DNA from: Nanoarchaeota archaeon
GTDB lineage: Archaea > EX4484-52 > LFW-46
Assembly (NCBI GenBank): GCA_018897155.1
Contig: JAHILE010000023.1
Location: forward strand, 1-38,271
Direction of reading: 5' to 3'
DNA: 38,271 nucleotides
Part shown: positions 29,982 to 38,271 of the stretch, piece after piece
How the letters are laid out: each line of letters begins with the position of its first letter
How positions within the stretch are numbered: the stretch's first letter is position 1
Position numbers and translations under genes: made by a program
Notes under the pieces: generated by a model
Database searches by the model: none
What the model saw: only the letters and a program-made list of their open reading frames with translations
Told to the model about the DNA's origin: nothing

Positions 29982-31115
29982 ATGCCAGATTACAAACTTA
30001 CATACCGCCTTGACCTTGGGACTCTTGCGACATTTTTGCCGAACAAAAGAGTTCCCATATACAACTGGTACTATTACAAAGAAAGCTTTTCCCGCGATTT
30101 GGTCTTTTATATTATCGATTCTTTCGGGATAAAAGCCGGCGATAAAGTGCTCGACCCTTTTTGCGGAATAGGAACAACGCTTCTTGCCTGTCGCGAGAAA
30201 TGCATTGATTCAATAGGTTCTGATGTATCAGAGATTGCGGTTTTTGCATCGCGCGCAAAGACGCGCATCTACGGCATTGAAAATCTGCGCGAAGAGGCAC
30301 GGAATCTTTTTAAGGACAAATTTGTTAGCCCTTGTGTAAAAATCGATTCTGGCGTTGTTAATCGATGTTTTTCAAAATTTTCGCTTGAACGAGTCATTTC
30401 TTTCAGGGATAAAATCGCGAAAATTGAAGATGAAACGGTTCGTGATTTTATGATGCTTGCGCTTATGGTCTCTGCAATGGAGACAAGCTCTGCAAAAAAG
30501 ACAGGGCGCTCAATACGTTCACAAAAAAACCAATCTGCACCGCCACTTAAATTCCTTCTTAAGCGCAGGATAAAGAATATGTTGAGGGATCTTAAGAAAA
30601 CCGGGAGTTTCAATGCGCGCGCCGAAGTTATGCAAACGAGCGCCACTGTATTGAATGTTGACAGCAATTCTGTTGATGCGATTATAACCTCCCCACCTTA
30701 TTTGGGCAAGACCGAATACGCTCAAATATATTCTATCGAGCAAGTGCTTTTTTTCGGAGGGTGCGGCAGGCCGCATGTGAAATCATTTATTGGTGAACAA
30801 GAAGAGGTCTCTGATATATTTTGCGGAAAGCATGATTTGCCAAAAAAATCATTTGGCTATTTTCATGATATGAATCTTGCGATTTTAGAAATGCACCGCG
30901 TCCTTAAAAGTGGCGGAAAAGCGGCAATAATTGTCGGCGAAGGATGCTTTCCCGACAAAGTTGTTGCAAGCGATATATTGCTTGCAGAGCTTGCTGAAAA
31001 TGCTGGATTCATTGTGCGCGAAATATTAGTTCTTAACGAGCGATGGTGTATGCGCGAGAGGACGGAGAAAGTTGGAAAGTTGCGAGAGAGCCTGATAGTG
31101 CTGGAAAAACAATAA
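29982..31115 (+). CDS. N4-cytosine-type (or tRNA guanosine-N2-like) methyltransferase
   Basis: 377 residues. Motif I DPFCGIGTT is at residues 58-66 and motif IV TSPPY at 236-240, i.e. SAM-binding motif before catalytic motif, with about 170 residues between. TSPPY favours N4-cytosine DNA methylation, but archaeal tRNA/RNA methylases of the Trm11-like group share the same motif order with (D/N)PPY, so RNA is possible. ATG 29982 fits the promoter position. A longer frame runs upstream but covers the divergent gene. No restriction endonuclease is adjacent, so it is an orphan enzyme. It converges with the pilus gene 7 nt away. Confidence 0.75.
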   Translation: MPDYKLTYRLDLGTLATFLPNKRVPIYNWYYYKESFSRDLVFYIIDSFGIKAGDKVLDPFCGIGTTLLACREKCIDSIGSDVSEIAVFASRAKTRIYGIENLREEARNLFKDKFVSPCVKIDSGVVNRCFSKFSLERVISFRDKIAKIEDETVRDFMMLALMVSAMETSSAKKTGRSIRSQKNQSAPPLKFLLKRRIKNMLRDLKKTGSFNARAEVMQTSATVLNVDSNSVDAIITSPPYLGKTEYAQIYSIEQVLFFGGCGRPHVKSFIGEQEEVSDIFCGKHDLPKKSFGYFHDMNLAILEMHRVLKSGGKAAIIVGEGCFPDKVVASDILLAELAENAGFIVREILVLNERWCMRERTEKVGKLRESLIVLEKQ

Positions 31116-31122
31116 GACTTAT

Positions 31123-33228
31123 TCACACACTCATCGAAATCGCATTTATTAGCGGATTGAACATAGTCATCACGAGCACTAGCGTGATTACGTAGAATAT
31201 TATCCCGAATATCAGAAGCGTTTGCGTCATGTTGCTTTCTTCAATCTCATCGCTTCCGAATTCTATTCTGCTGATGAATGCCCCCATTATTGTCAGGATT
31301 TCAACAATATAGAAGCCTATGATTAGTTGAAGAACTTCTGCAGAGACCGCGCTTTCAGTAGGGAATATTCCGCTGATTCCTATGCCTGCGGCTCCTGAAG
31401 GCATTGTTCCTTCAAGCGTCCTGAATTGCGCGCCAAGATCCATCAATATTTTTAATATCAATTGCGCTACGGCGACAACAACGCCGGACATTACGGGTAT
31501 TAGTATGAATGACTGGAACTTCAGCGATGAAACAATGGATGACAGCAGATCTTCTATTCTTTCCTGTGTTGAGCGTATATCACGCAGGTATCTTGAAATC
31601 GTAAGCATTGACATTGAGGCCGCGCGTGTTCCTTTCTGAACAGATTCTGAAACTGCTTTCATAACTGTTCTTACAAGGGATGATGGATAATATTGCAGCG
31701 CCCCGTATTTTTCATCAAATAAAGCATCTTTGAAGGTCATGCTCAGACGGTTGATGTTTTTTATGATGATTCTAAACATCTCCGATATTTCCAGCTCTTT
31801 TGTATCACGTTCTGCAGCTACAACAGCAGACTCTATTGGTGTTCCTCCTGCAATGCGGCTTCCAAGCGCAAAAAGCGCATCCTCGAATTCACTTTCAATT
31901 TGCGAGATTTTTCTGCGTAATGCAATTTTCTGGAAACATGATGCATAATTGTATACTATATCGCCTATAGCTAATGCAACTACAATTGAAACACTCATAA
32001 GCATGCTAAACATTCCATGTTCCATGCCTTCCTTCGTAAAAAAATCTGTTGACAGCATATAGCTTATTCCCGGAATCATGAGGATAAGAGAAACTGCCGC
32101 CGCCAGTGGCAGAGCGGGTATTGATTCTGTTTTTCCAAAAATATGCACTGCTATATTGTTTCCGGGAACATAATCCGGATGTTTTGTTATGTCTATTTTA
32201 GTATGTGTGGCTGGCCTTTGCTCAAGCGTCCGGCTCATGAAAAAATAGACTAGTGCCGGAAGTATTATGTTGTAACCGACAGCAAGATAAAGCCCGATGT
32301 TTTTCATCTCTTCAGCAAGAAAAATAGTAAGAAGAGGAAACACTATCATCCCCATTACTGGAAGCAATATTCCCAGGCCCTCAAGTATCATGATGGGGGT
32401 CTCAAGTTCTCGAGCGTATTTTTTCATCTTTTCGTTGGTTCCTATCAGGATGACGTCGATTGCTTTGTCAAGAAGTGCTTCCCTTCGAGAAAGTGATGAT
32501 TCAAGTCTTGATTCTCGGATAAGCAATATTGATTCTACAAATTCCTTATTGTATTCTTTCCACTGGACTAGATAGTTGTTGAGTCCTTCTTCAACCGTGT
32601 TGTACCTTCCTGTTTCAACCTCCCAAAGTATCTTTTTTAAATCCTTTCCGACTTTTCCTGAAACATTGTTTGATGCAAATCTGATTGCGCCTTCAAGAGT
32701 CGGATTTGTTTTCATCAATATTGTCATGTAAAGGACTGCCATGACTACATCGCTTCCGCTTTCAACGCGATATCGGCTTGCGAGATTTATTGGATATGTG
32801 TAAAGAAGATATGTGCTGACAATTGCCGTAACAAAAATCAGGAATTTGAAAATGAAAGGGATTGGCACAAATATTGAAAAAACGCTGATAAAAAAAAGAA
32901 ATAGTCCCGTAATTATTGCAAAGCTTGTGACACCAATAGGAGTTACATTAAGGCCAGTAAATAGTATTGATGCTTCAAGCTTTATTTTTGTTACTGGGTC
33001 TGGTGAAATTTTCAAAATGCTCTCGGAATCGGCACAAAGTTTTTCATATGTTGTTTTTTTGCGTTCTTGCGCTTCTTCTTTCTTGAATATCCTATATTCT
33101 CTTGAGAATGCCTGCTTGTCGGTAGAATATCCTGGAAATTTGGCAGATACTTTATACTTGTCAAGTATTTTTGAAAGAAGTATGTTATCTTCTTTCTTTT
33201 CATCTGACTTTTTATCTGCCTTTGGCAT
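31123..33228 (-). CDS. Type IV pilus/archaellum-type membrane platform protein (TadC/ArlJ-like)
   Basis: A 701-residue inner-membrane protein with two T2SSF-like cores. Each core has a cytoplasmic helical domain (for example SDVVMAVLYMTILMKTNPTLEGAIRFASNN...KDLKKILWEVETGRYNTVEEGLN, and EFEDALFALGSRIAGGTPIESAVVAAERDT) followed by transmembrane helices, about nine in total. It anchors the pilin-assembly motor. The first 90 residues are charged and cytoplasmic. It starts 16 nt after the ATPase gene, with GAGGAA as ribosome binding site. No pilin or prepilin peptidase gene is in the window. Confidence 0.87.
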   Translation of the reverse strand: MPKADKKSDEKKEDNILLSKILDKYKVSAKFPGYSTDKQAFSREYRIFKKEEAQERKKTTYEKLCADSESILKISPDPVTKIKLEASILFTGLNVTPIGVTSFAIITGLFLFFISVFSIFVPIPFIFKFLIFVTAIVSTYLLYTYPINLASRYRVESGSDVVMAVLYMTILMKTNPTLEGAIRFASNNVSGKVGKDLKKILWEVETGRYNTVEEGLNNYLVQWKEYNKEFVESILLIRESRLESSLSRREALLDKAIDVILIGTNEKMKKYARELETPIMILEGLGILLPVMGMIVFPLLTIFLAEEMKNIGLYLAVGYNIILPALVYFFMSRTLEQRPATHTKIDITKHPDYVPGNNIAVHIFGKTESIPALPLAAAVSLILMIPGISYMLSTDFFTKEGMEHGMFSMLMSVSIVVALAIGDIVYNYASCFQKIALRRKISQIESEFEDALFALGSRIAGGTPIESAVVAAERDTKELEISEMFRIIIKNINRLSMTFKDALFDEKYGALQYYPSSLVRTVMKAVSESVQKGTRAASMSMLTISRYLRDIRSTQERIEDLLSSIVSSLKFQSFILIPVMSGVVVAVAQLILKILMDLGAQFRTLEGTMPSGAAGIGISGIFPTESAVSAEVLQLIIGFYIVEILTIMGAFISRIEFGSDEIEESNMTQTLLIFGIIFYVITLVLVMTMFNPLINAISMSV

Positions 33229-33244
33229 GGCGGTTCCTCTTTAA

Positions 33245-35506
33245 TTATTCTGTTTTCATTTGCTTTATCATTGTCTTTATGCGTTCATCCCATATTGCGA
33301 AAATTCTCTGCGAGTCAAAGTTTCCATGCTCCTCTTTTACAGTTTCGCTGATAATGTGGAACATGTCGTTTGCTTCTGAAACAAAGCGCGCTTCGATTAT
33401 GTCCGGATTACCTGTTTTTCTTGCGTAGTCGACAAGAGTTTCTTTTACTTTTGCCCGCAGTTGTATGTTGTCCCAGACGGCGTCCCAGTTATCTTTCCAT
33501 TCTTTTACTTTATTTGCTATCTCGTTGACTATAAAGCTCTCGCCGTTAAGCAGGGTTTCTGTCGGTTCAAGCATATCTTTTTTGGAATTATATGCCATGA
33601 GCTGAACAAAAGCATGCTCTTTTTGCGGGTCCGTGGTCCATTCTTTCAGCACTTCGGTTATTTCCATCATGCGCCTGAAGGTGTGCAGCCCGTCTGCGCT
33701 TTTTAGCCGGTTTGTGATTGCGATTATATCGGTTGCCTTAAAGCTTGTCGGCGGAACTTGTAGGTCGTTTACAACTCTGTCAAAGACGCCGTAAGGCGAA
33801 TCACCATGGATTGTGCCTGCAACTACATTTGAAAGCGCACCTATTCTCATTGCTTCGTAAAGAGCCTTTGCCTCAAGGCTTCGGATTTCTCCGATTATCA
33901 GGCTTGAATCCCCCAAACGCAGTGATGTCCTTATCACTTCGTCTGTCGGCATTTCGCTCTCGACATGTGTTATTACCGAGCGCGATTTGAGCGACTCTAT
34001 GTTGTATCCGAGCTCTTTTAGGTTGATAACTGGAAGTTCAAGAGTATCTTCTATTGTGATGATTCGAAAGCGCTTCATTATTTCAACCATTGTCGCGCCA
34101 AGGACTGAGGATTTTCCTGAGCTCCTTGTTCCTGCAAAAAGTATTGTGCGTGCCCCATCAACCAAAAAACTCATAAGCCCTCCTGCAAGAGGAGTCAGCA
34201 TCCCCTTTGAGATGAAAAGAGGATATGTCCATGGCTTGTCTCTATGGCGCCTGAATGCGAAGGCAAGCCCGCTAGGCGATACGGACTTAGTGATTGCTGC
34301 AACTCGCGCGCGCCCTCCGGGCAAAGTTATGTCTGTGTCAAGAACAGGGCTTGATTCATCAAGAGGCCTTCCAGACTCTATCCTGAATCGCGTTGCCCAC
34401 GCTTCGGCATCATCCCTTGTCGGAACTATGTTGCTTGTGCATTCCTCGTATTTTTCATGAAATAGGAATATTGGCGAACCCCCTACAGGCGAATTTATAA
34501 ACGCGTCCTGTATTGCAGGGTCCGCGAGCATGACTTCAAGAATGCCGTAGCCTGCAGTGTATCGGGTAAGTATTTTTGAAAGGAACTTTACGCCTTTTTG
34601 GTCCAGCGTTGTGCCGGTGCTTTCGGATATTTCAATAAGCATGTCGCGCCCGATGTTGTTAAACACATCCCTGATTCTTGTCGGGTCCAAAAACTCGTCC
34701 CGTGTCGGCTTATGCGCCGCCATGTACTGCCTTGCAATATCAAGAAGAACATACTGCTCTTCAGACAGGGTGAATTCCGGTGGAAGCAGATGATAATGGT
34801 ATTGAACTTTTCCCGGAATTTTGAATATCTGTACTTGCGCATCATCTATAGAATATCGGTCAACCTCCTGCGCATTAAGAGGCGGAACCATCATATATCG
34901 CGTAAACATAAAGTTCGGCCTGATGAGCGGATGAAATATTTCGCGGTATATTGCCCTATCTCCTACATGATACCCTGCAAGGTATGGAATTGCGAACTTT
35001 ATCATTTTTGTAGTTTCAAGGCCTTCTTTTATCGGGAACAGCGCTTGAGATAGATAGTGCTCATAATCCCTTGCTTTTACAGCATTTACGGTCTTGATAA
35101 GGGATGTGAGCCGGCGTATTTCACGAAGAAGTATGACGTAGGTTCCGATTGGGTCTCTGCGTATTTTGTTGATCATCAGATCCTGGACAAAGCCAAATCT
35201 TTGCGCAACAGCATTTTTGTTTTCCGGAACCGCCATGCGGCTTGGAGTCAGAATTTTGTCATTTCGAAGAAGCTGGACACTGAGTTGGGCGATTTCCACA
35301 AGAATCTGGGTTTGATCGTAGTCGTATTCAAAATCGCGCGTTTGAGACAGAACTATTGATTCGACTTCTTTAACCTCTATGATTTTGTCTATTGTGCGCG
35401 CCATGCATTCTTCAAAGTCTTCAATGCTTGCCCCGTAAATGCACCCGAGGCAGTTCACTGTGATGCGATGCCCCTCCCGTGAATAAGTATAGCCGCATAC
35501 TTTCAT
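33245..35506 (-). CDS. Type IV pilus/archaellum-type secretion ATPase (ArlI/TadA-like)
   Basis: A 753-residue VirB11/GspE-superfamily ATPase that powers pilin insertion or removal. Walker A GTRSSGKSS is at residues 459-467, the Asp box is IITIEDTLELP, Walker B is SLIIGEIRSLEAKALYEAMRIGA, and the His box is GTIHGDS. It is longer than usual: the N-terminal 250 residues include a Cys pair (VNCLGCIYG) and the C-terminal 100 an extra helical region. Together with the platform protein it forms the minimal motor seen in archaeal adhesive pili. Whether it builds a pilus or an archaellum cannot be decided here. Confidence 0.92.
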   Translation of the reverse strand: MKVCGYTYSREGHRITVNCLGCIYGASIEDFEECMARTIDKIIEVKEVESIVLSQTRDFEYDYDQTQILVEIAQLSVQLLRNDKILTPSRMAVPENKNAVAQRFGFVQDLMINKIRRDPIGTYVILLREIRRLTSLIKTVNAVKARDYEHYLSQALFPIKEGLETTKMIKFAIPYLAGYHVGDRAIYREIFHPLIRPNFMFTRYMMVPPLNAQEVDRYSIDDAQVQIFKIPGKVQYHYHLLPPEFTLSEEQYVLLDIARQYMAAHKPTRDEFLDPTRIRDVFNNIGRDMLIEISESTGTTLDQKGVKFLSKILTRYTAGYGILEVMLADPAIQDAFINSPVGGSPIFLFHEKYEECTSNIVPTRDDAEAWATRFRIESGRPLDESSPVLDTDITLPGGRARVAAITKSVSPSGLAFAFRRHRDKPWTYPLFISKGMLTPLAGGLMSFLVDGARTILFAGTRSSGKSSVLGATMVEIMKRFRIITIEDTLELPVINLKELGYNIESLKSRSVITHVESEMPTDEVIRTSLRLGDSSLIIGEIRSLEAKALYEAMRIGALSNVVAGTIHGDSPYGVFDRVVNDLQVPPTSFKATDIIAITNRLKSADGLHTFRRMMEITEVLKEWTTDPQKEHAFVQLMAYNSKKDMLEPTETLLNGESFIVNEIANKVKEWKDNWDAVWDNIQLRAKVKETLVDYARKTGNPDIIEARFVSEANDMFHIISETVKEEHGNFDSQRIFAIWDERIKTMIKQMKTE

Positions 35507-35560
35507 GCTGTTTCCCCCAAATAAATAACACGCTTAATCAGCTTCGTATAACCGTATAAT

Positions 35561-35589
35561 CTTATATATGTAGTGCGCCAAATATATAC
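35561..35589. promoter_or_regulatory. Divergent promoters of the pilus motor and coiled-coil operons
   Basis: Minus-strand ACATATATAAG (35561-35571) and plus-strand AAATATATAC (35580-35589) lie back to back in the 120-nt gap. Each would give a short leader containing a ribosome binding site (GGGGGAAAC before the ATPase ATG; GGAG at 35616-35619 before ATG 35627). Confidence 0.5.
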
Positions 35590-35626
35590 TCGAATGGAGC
35601 ATTATTGTTTGCTTCGGAGTTAATTT

Positions 35627-36037
35627 ATGCCTTTCAGCTCTGATACCAATGTTGCTCTGGTGAATGAGCTTGCGCGCAGGCTTAATGACAACACAAGAAG
35701 AATAAGGACTCTTGAGGAGAAGCTGCTCAGCCTTGATTTGCGCGTCAACGGCCACGACCAGCGCATAATGGATACTACAAAACAGATTAACACTGGAGAG
35801 CTTGAAGTGTCCAATGAGCTGACAGAAATCAAGGATAAGCTCGCAAATATTTTGCTTGATATTCAGAACTTGAAGATAGAAATACGGAAGTCTGCGACAG
35901 TGAATGACATGCGCGAGATTCAGGATTATATTGAGCTGATAAATCCAATAACCACAAAATTTGCGACCAAAGGCGAGGTTGCCGAAATTGTTCGGGAAGA
36001 GTTTCGAAAGCAGGCAAGAAAAGTAATGTTGAAATGA
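35627..36037 (+). CDS. Coiled-coil protein, possible pilus-motor accessory
   Basis: A 136-residue protein that is almost all predicted coiled coil (heptads in ELARRLNDNTRRIRTLEEKLLSLDLRVNGHDQRIMD and ELTEIKDKLANILLDIQNLKIEIRK), ending in a short basic helix. No enzyme motifs. It is divergent from the motor ATPase and followed 41 nt later by another coiled-coil gene. In archaea, coiled-coil proteins beside archaellum/pilus ATPases (ArlC/D/E) act as switch or scaffold parts; that role here is inference from position only. Confidence 0.6.
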   Translation: MPFSSDTNVALVNELARRLNDNTRRIRTLEEKLLSLDLRVNGHDQRIMDTTKQINTGELEVSNELTEIKDKLANILLDIQNLKIEIRKSATVNDMREIQDYIELINPITTKFATKGEVAEIVREEFRKQARKVMLK

Positions 36038-36078
36038 TTGTCTATGGTTAATTTTTCAGGCATTTGAGGTGTTGATGT

Positions 36079-36879
36079 ATGAAGTTCAAGCTTTTTGGCC
36101 GCCTAAAAAAGGAAGAGCCTGCTGCGGCCGCTCCCGCGCCACCGCCAGAAACGCAAGCTAGCAGTAAACCGCAGCAAAATAGCGCGCCGACAAGGCCGCT
36201 TCCTGAGGAGCGCGTTTCAGTCCTTTTGTCGCAAGGATTTGCAGAGCCTGAAATAATACGGGTGCTGAAGGAAGAAGGATATTCATTTCAGGAAATAGAC
36301 AGTGGAATAACTAATGTTCTTAAGCAGAAAGTGTCAAGCGATCCTGCCGCATTTAACGCATCTTTTCAAGGCATGCCTGTTGAGGATCTTTCGCCGGTGT
36401 TTCGTTCCAATCAGGCAGATGTGCTGCGCGACGAGAGTGATCGGCGCGACAAGACCGCGATAATCGAGGAGATGGAGGAAGTCATAGAGACGCTTATTGA
36501 GGAGAAGTTTTCGCGTGTTCTTGAAGAGCTCGAACATGCGGACAAAAAATTTACTGATTTGAATGAAAAATTTCATTCGCTTAATTCGAAGCTGGACACT
36601 ATAGAAAGTCAGGGAAAAGGAACTTTTGCCGCAGAGATAGAAAAGATAAATGCGGTTGATTTGAAGGAGGAGACTCTTGAGCCAAGAATAGCGAGCCTTG
36701 AAAAGGCTTTCAAAGACATAATACCGAATTTAGTTGACAGCATTCGGGAAGTTAGGGAAACGCAGGCATCTTCCAAGCGCAGGGAAGCGCATGCACGCGA
36801 ATTTGCAGGCGATGTTCCAACAAGTTTTGAAACTGGTTCGGAAGAAGAAAAAAATGAAAAAGAGAGTATTTTTGATTAA
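36079..36879 (+). CDS. Coiled-coil protein with UBA-like segment
   Basis: A 266-residue protein. Residues 14-42 are Pro/Ala-rich and disordered. Residues 43-80 (ERVSVLLSQGFAEPEIIRVLKEEGYSFQEIDSGI) look like a helical UBA-like module. Residues 125-235 form a long coiled coil (EEMEEVIETLIEEKFSRVLEELEHADKKFTDLNEKFHSLNSKLDTI), and the tail is acidic. GAGGTGTTGATGT just before ATG 36079 is the strongest ribosome binding site in the window. Its stop codon lies inside the first hairpin of the repeat array. Probably works with the preceding coiled-coil protein. Confidence 0.62.
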   Translation: MKFKLFGRLKKEEPAAAAPAPPPETQASSKPQQNSAPTRPLPEERVSVLLSQGFAEPEIIRVLKEEGYSFQEIDSGITNVLKQKVSSDPAAFNASFQGMPVEDLSPVFRSNQADVLRDESDRRDKTAIIEEMEEVIETLIEEKFSRVLEELEHADKKFTDLNEKFHSLNSKLDTIESQGKGTFAAEIEKINAVDLKEETLEPRIASLEKAFKDIIPNLVDSIREVRETQASSKRREAHAREFAGDVPTSFETGSEEEKNEKESIFD

Positions 36880-37101
36880 CTTTTTTAAAAGTTAATCAAA
36901 AAGCTTCGAGCGATTAGCGAGATGATTTTTGACTGAAAGTCAAAGAGCCTTGAGCGACAGCAAAAGGATTTTCGATTAACGAAGTTAATCGAAAAGCCGA
37001 GAGCGCGAGCAAACGGATTTTTGATTAGGTCGAAAAGCTTCAAGTGAGCGCAGCGAAACGAGAAGATATTCGATTAAGTTTCTTTGAAACTTAATCGAAT
37101 A
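36871..37101 (-). repeat. Array of alternating palindromes and conserved spacers
   Basis: Four perfect hairpins: 36871-36900 (14-bp stem), 36928-36944 (7 bp), 36969-36995 (12 bp, loop GAA), 37067-37101 (16 bp, loop TTT). They are separated by spacers of about 25-35 nt of the form AAGC(T/C)-(C/G)GAGCG...GCGA...GGATTTT, the reverse complement of the ATCCGTTCG...CGCTC...GCTTTT element at 4498, 12838 and 24386. Hairpin sequences differ from each other yet each is perfectly paired. A degraded fifth unit extends to about 37140. The rest of this 307-nt gap (36880-37186) holds the ribosome binding site of the DUF202 gene. Confidence 0.82.
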
Positions 37102-37186
37102 GCCGAGAACGGAGCGTAAGCAGAGTGAACGGATATTTGACTGAATGTTTTCAATTAATTTTCTAAAGAATTAAATCGGTGGTTTC

Positions 37187-37519
37187 ATCAAAACTAAAAA
37201 CAACAATATTGTAAAAAGCATTGATAATGAGCAGGTTGCTGAATATACTTTAAGCGAGGAGCGCACCATTCTTTCAAAGCAGAGAACCCAGCTTGCGTTT
37301 ATGCAGACTGGCATTGCCATGGTAGGGCTCGGGCTGGTTGTCCTGAAATTCTGGCTCGAATATTCAATAAAGATAGCCGGAACTGTTTTGCTTGGCTTAG
37401 GGCTTTATGAAATCATACGTTCTTATCAGAGGCTTTTAGAATACAACCGAAGGCTTGAGCGCGTAAAGAAGCTTGTGAAAAAGAGCAAGTGGGGTGTAGT
37501 GGAATATGGAGAGGATTGA
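37187..37519 (+). CDS. DUF202-family small membrane protein with a probable AUC start
   Basis: The conserved DUF202 signature E-R-T-x-L-S-x-x-R-T-x-L-A-F is encoded at 37259-37300, upstream of the first ATG (37301). It is followed by two transmembrane helices (TGIAMVGLGLVVLKFWLEY and IAGTVLLGLGLYEII) and a basic tail. From the upstream stop at 37172 to ATG 37301 there is no ATG, GTG or TTG in frame. GGTGGT at 37178-37183 and a 3-nt gap place ATC 37187 as the start, giving 110 residues. Starting at ATG 37301 would remove the family signature. Function unknown. Confidence 0.75.
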   Translation: MKTKNNNIVKSIDNEQVAEYTLSEERTILSKQRTQLAFMQTGIAMVGLGLVVLKFWLEYSIKIAGTVLLGLGLYEIIRSYQRLLEYNRRLERVKKLVKKSKWGVVEYGED

Positions 37520-37539
37520 GGGCTGGTTGATGCTCTTCG

Positions 37540-38076
37540 CTATTTGCCAATATTTTTTTCACTATCGTATTTTACAAGGCTAAAGACTGTGTACCCATCA
37601 AGCGTTTTTCTTCCGGGTAGAAACGTTAGTTCGATTATAAATGTAAATCCGGCGACTTTTCCTCCAAGCCGCTCAATAAGCGCGGCAGATGCTTTTGCAG
37701 TGCCGCCTGTTGCAAGAAGGTCATCAACAATCAGCACTTTTTGTCCAGGAATAATGGCGTCTTTATGCATTTCAAGAGTGTCCGGACCATATTCTTTTTC
37801 ATACGTCTCTGAAATTGTTTCTGCTGGCAGTTTTCCTTTTTTTCGCACAGGCACAAAACCGACGCCAAGCTTATGCGCAATAAGCCCGCCAAGGATAAAG
37901 CCGCGCGATTCTATTCCTGCAACCAAATCGATTTTCTGTCCGTTGCAGTGCTTTACAATTTCATCAACAACGTATTTGTTTGCTTCTGCGTTCTTGAAAA
38001 GCGTTGTGACATCAAAGAACAGGATGCCCTTTTTTGGATAATCCGGTATTTCGCGGATAACTGATTTTAGGTTCAT
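37540..38076 (-). CDS. apt: Adenine phosphoribosyltransferase
   Basis: A 178-residue type I phosphoribosyltransferase. The PRPP-binding loop [14 protein letters not shown] is intact. The N-terminus [17 protein letters not shown] and the segment [31 protein letters not shown] are diagnostic of Apt, which salvages adenine to AMP. Together with purP it shows both salvage and late de novo purine steps in this genome. Length is normal. A minus-strand TATA-like CTTATATTTC is about 25 nt from the start. Confidence 0.95.
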   Translation of the reverse strand: MNLKSVIREIPDYPKKGILFFDVTTLFKNAEANKYVVDEIVKHCNGQKIDLVAGIESRGFILGGLIAHKLGVGFVPVRKKGKLPAETISETYEKEYGPDTLEMHKDAIIPGQKVLIVDDLLATGGTAKASAALIERLGGKVAGFTFIIELTFLPGRKTLDGYTVFSLVKYDSEKNIGK

Positions 38077-38095
38077 AAAAATAACTGCAGAGAAA

Positions 38096-38107
38096 GAAAT
38101 ATAAGTG
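38096..38107 (-). promoter_or_regulatory. TATA box of apt
   Basis: CACTTATATTTC on the minus strand, centred about 25 nt from ATG 38076. Confidence 0.55.
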
Positions 38108-38136
38108 TTTTCATTGAAGCCTAATATCTGTTTTAT

Positions 38137-38271
38137 TTTTCAGTTTGGGTTTAATACCCCGCAGCTCTGCTGCGGCTGGGATTTTGAGAACTGAACGTTC
38201 TCAAAAGCTTCGAGCGATTGGCGAGATGATTTTGAGGTTTGGAGTCCTCAAATCATGCCGCTCTTGCGGCA
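38137..38271. repeat. Repeat cluster at the right edge
   Basis: Starts with TTTTTCAGTTTGGG (as at 10693 and 10760). Then come a hairpin CCGCAGC/GCTGCGG (about 38159-38175), a 10-bp stem TTTTGAGAAC/GTTCTCAAAA (about 38182-38206), and a spacer AAGCTTCGAGCGATTGGCGA that differs by one base from the spacer at 36901-36920. A stem around GAGG/CCTC follows, then TGCCGC/GCGGCA at the very end. The cluster continues beyond the window. No gene is seen in it. Confidence 0.75.

Noticed and set aside
29982-31115. Restriction-modification system.
   Set aside because: No endonuclease or specificity gene is next to the methyltransferase; the RecB-like nuclease is 20 kb away.
36871-37140. CRISPR array.
   Set aside because: The conserved parts are the spacers between hairpins, units are uneven in length, the variable parts are palindromes, and no cas genes are present.
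37301-37519. DUF202 gene starting at ATG 37301.
   Set aside because: This would cut off the ERTxLSxxRTxLAF signature encoded just upstream in the same frame; ATC 37187 with GGTGGT fits better.

Overview
The window is archaeal chromosomal DNA. Supporting signs are an A-type (not F-type) ATP synthase operon, the archaeal purine enzyme PurP, a two-gene archaeal type IV pilus motor, TATA-like boxes about 26 nt upstream of many first-gene start codons, GTGAT/GGTG ribosome binding sites inside operons, tRNA genes without encoded CCA, and a tRNA-Ile interrupted by a bulge-helix-bulge intron. No 16S rRNA or lineage marker is present. A small-genome (DPANN-like) archaeon is only a guess.

Layout. 1-9374: the end of a transposase-like gene, then A-ATP synthase genes atpH-I-K-E-C-F. 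The operon is then broken by about 2.7 kb holding a hairpin cluster, a MntA/HepT toxin-antitoxin pair and three accessory genes, after which atpA follows. Subunits B and D are not in the window. 9437-13370: a RecB-like nuclease, an AN1-like zinc-finger membrane protein, a Bro-N protein, a RimK-like ATP-grasp ligase, many hairpin repeats, tRNA-Met(CAT) and tRNA-Ile(GAT). The tRNA-Ile carries a 113-nt intron in its T-loop. 13510-18211: purP, a formate-dehydrogenase-like catalytic subunit and a phosphohexomutase. 18212-21944: a mirror-symmetric block in which two winged-helix nucleotidyltransferase + HEPN cassettes face each other across a membrane zincin gene. Each HEPN gene is followed directly by a duplicated 3' stub of the host gene at its outer side (the mutase on the left, an MFS transporter on the right). 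23184-26923: maf, two acetyltransferases, an unknown gene with an in-frame palindromic repeat inside it, a small membrane protein, iscU, an ACT-domain protein and a 47-codon ORF. 26927-31115: a large cell-surface beta-helix protein divergent from an N4-type methyltransferase. 31123-37519: pilus motor genes divergent from two coiled-coil genes, a palindromic repeat array and a DUF202 protein. 37540-38271: apt and more repeats.

Most striking points: (1) the two TA cassettes with 3'-end stubs of their neighbours, and a shared CAATTG-centred palindrome at both cassette promoters; (2) a tRNA-Ile intron at position 59/60 with a near-perfect BHB motif, filled with repeat-like hairpins; (3) a dispersed modular palindrome family with compensatory base changes, one copy lying in frame inside a protein gene; (4) two genes (atpC and DUF202) whose only start consistent with family length and the ribosome binding site appears to be AUC. 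All calls come from reading the sequence; no database search or folding program was run.
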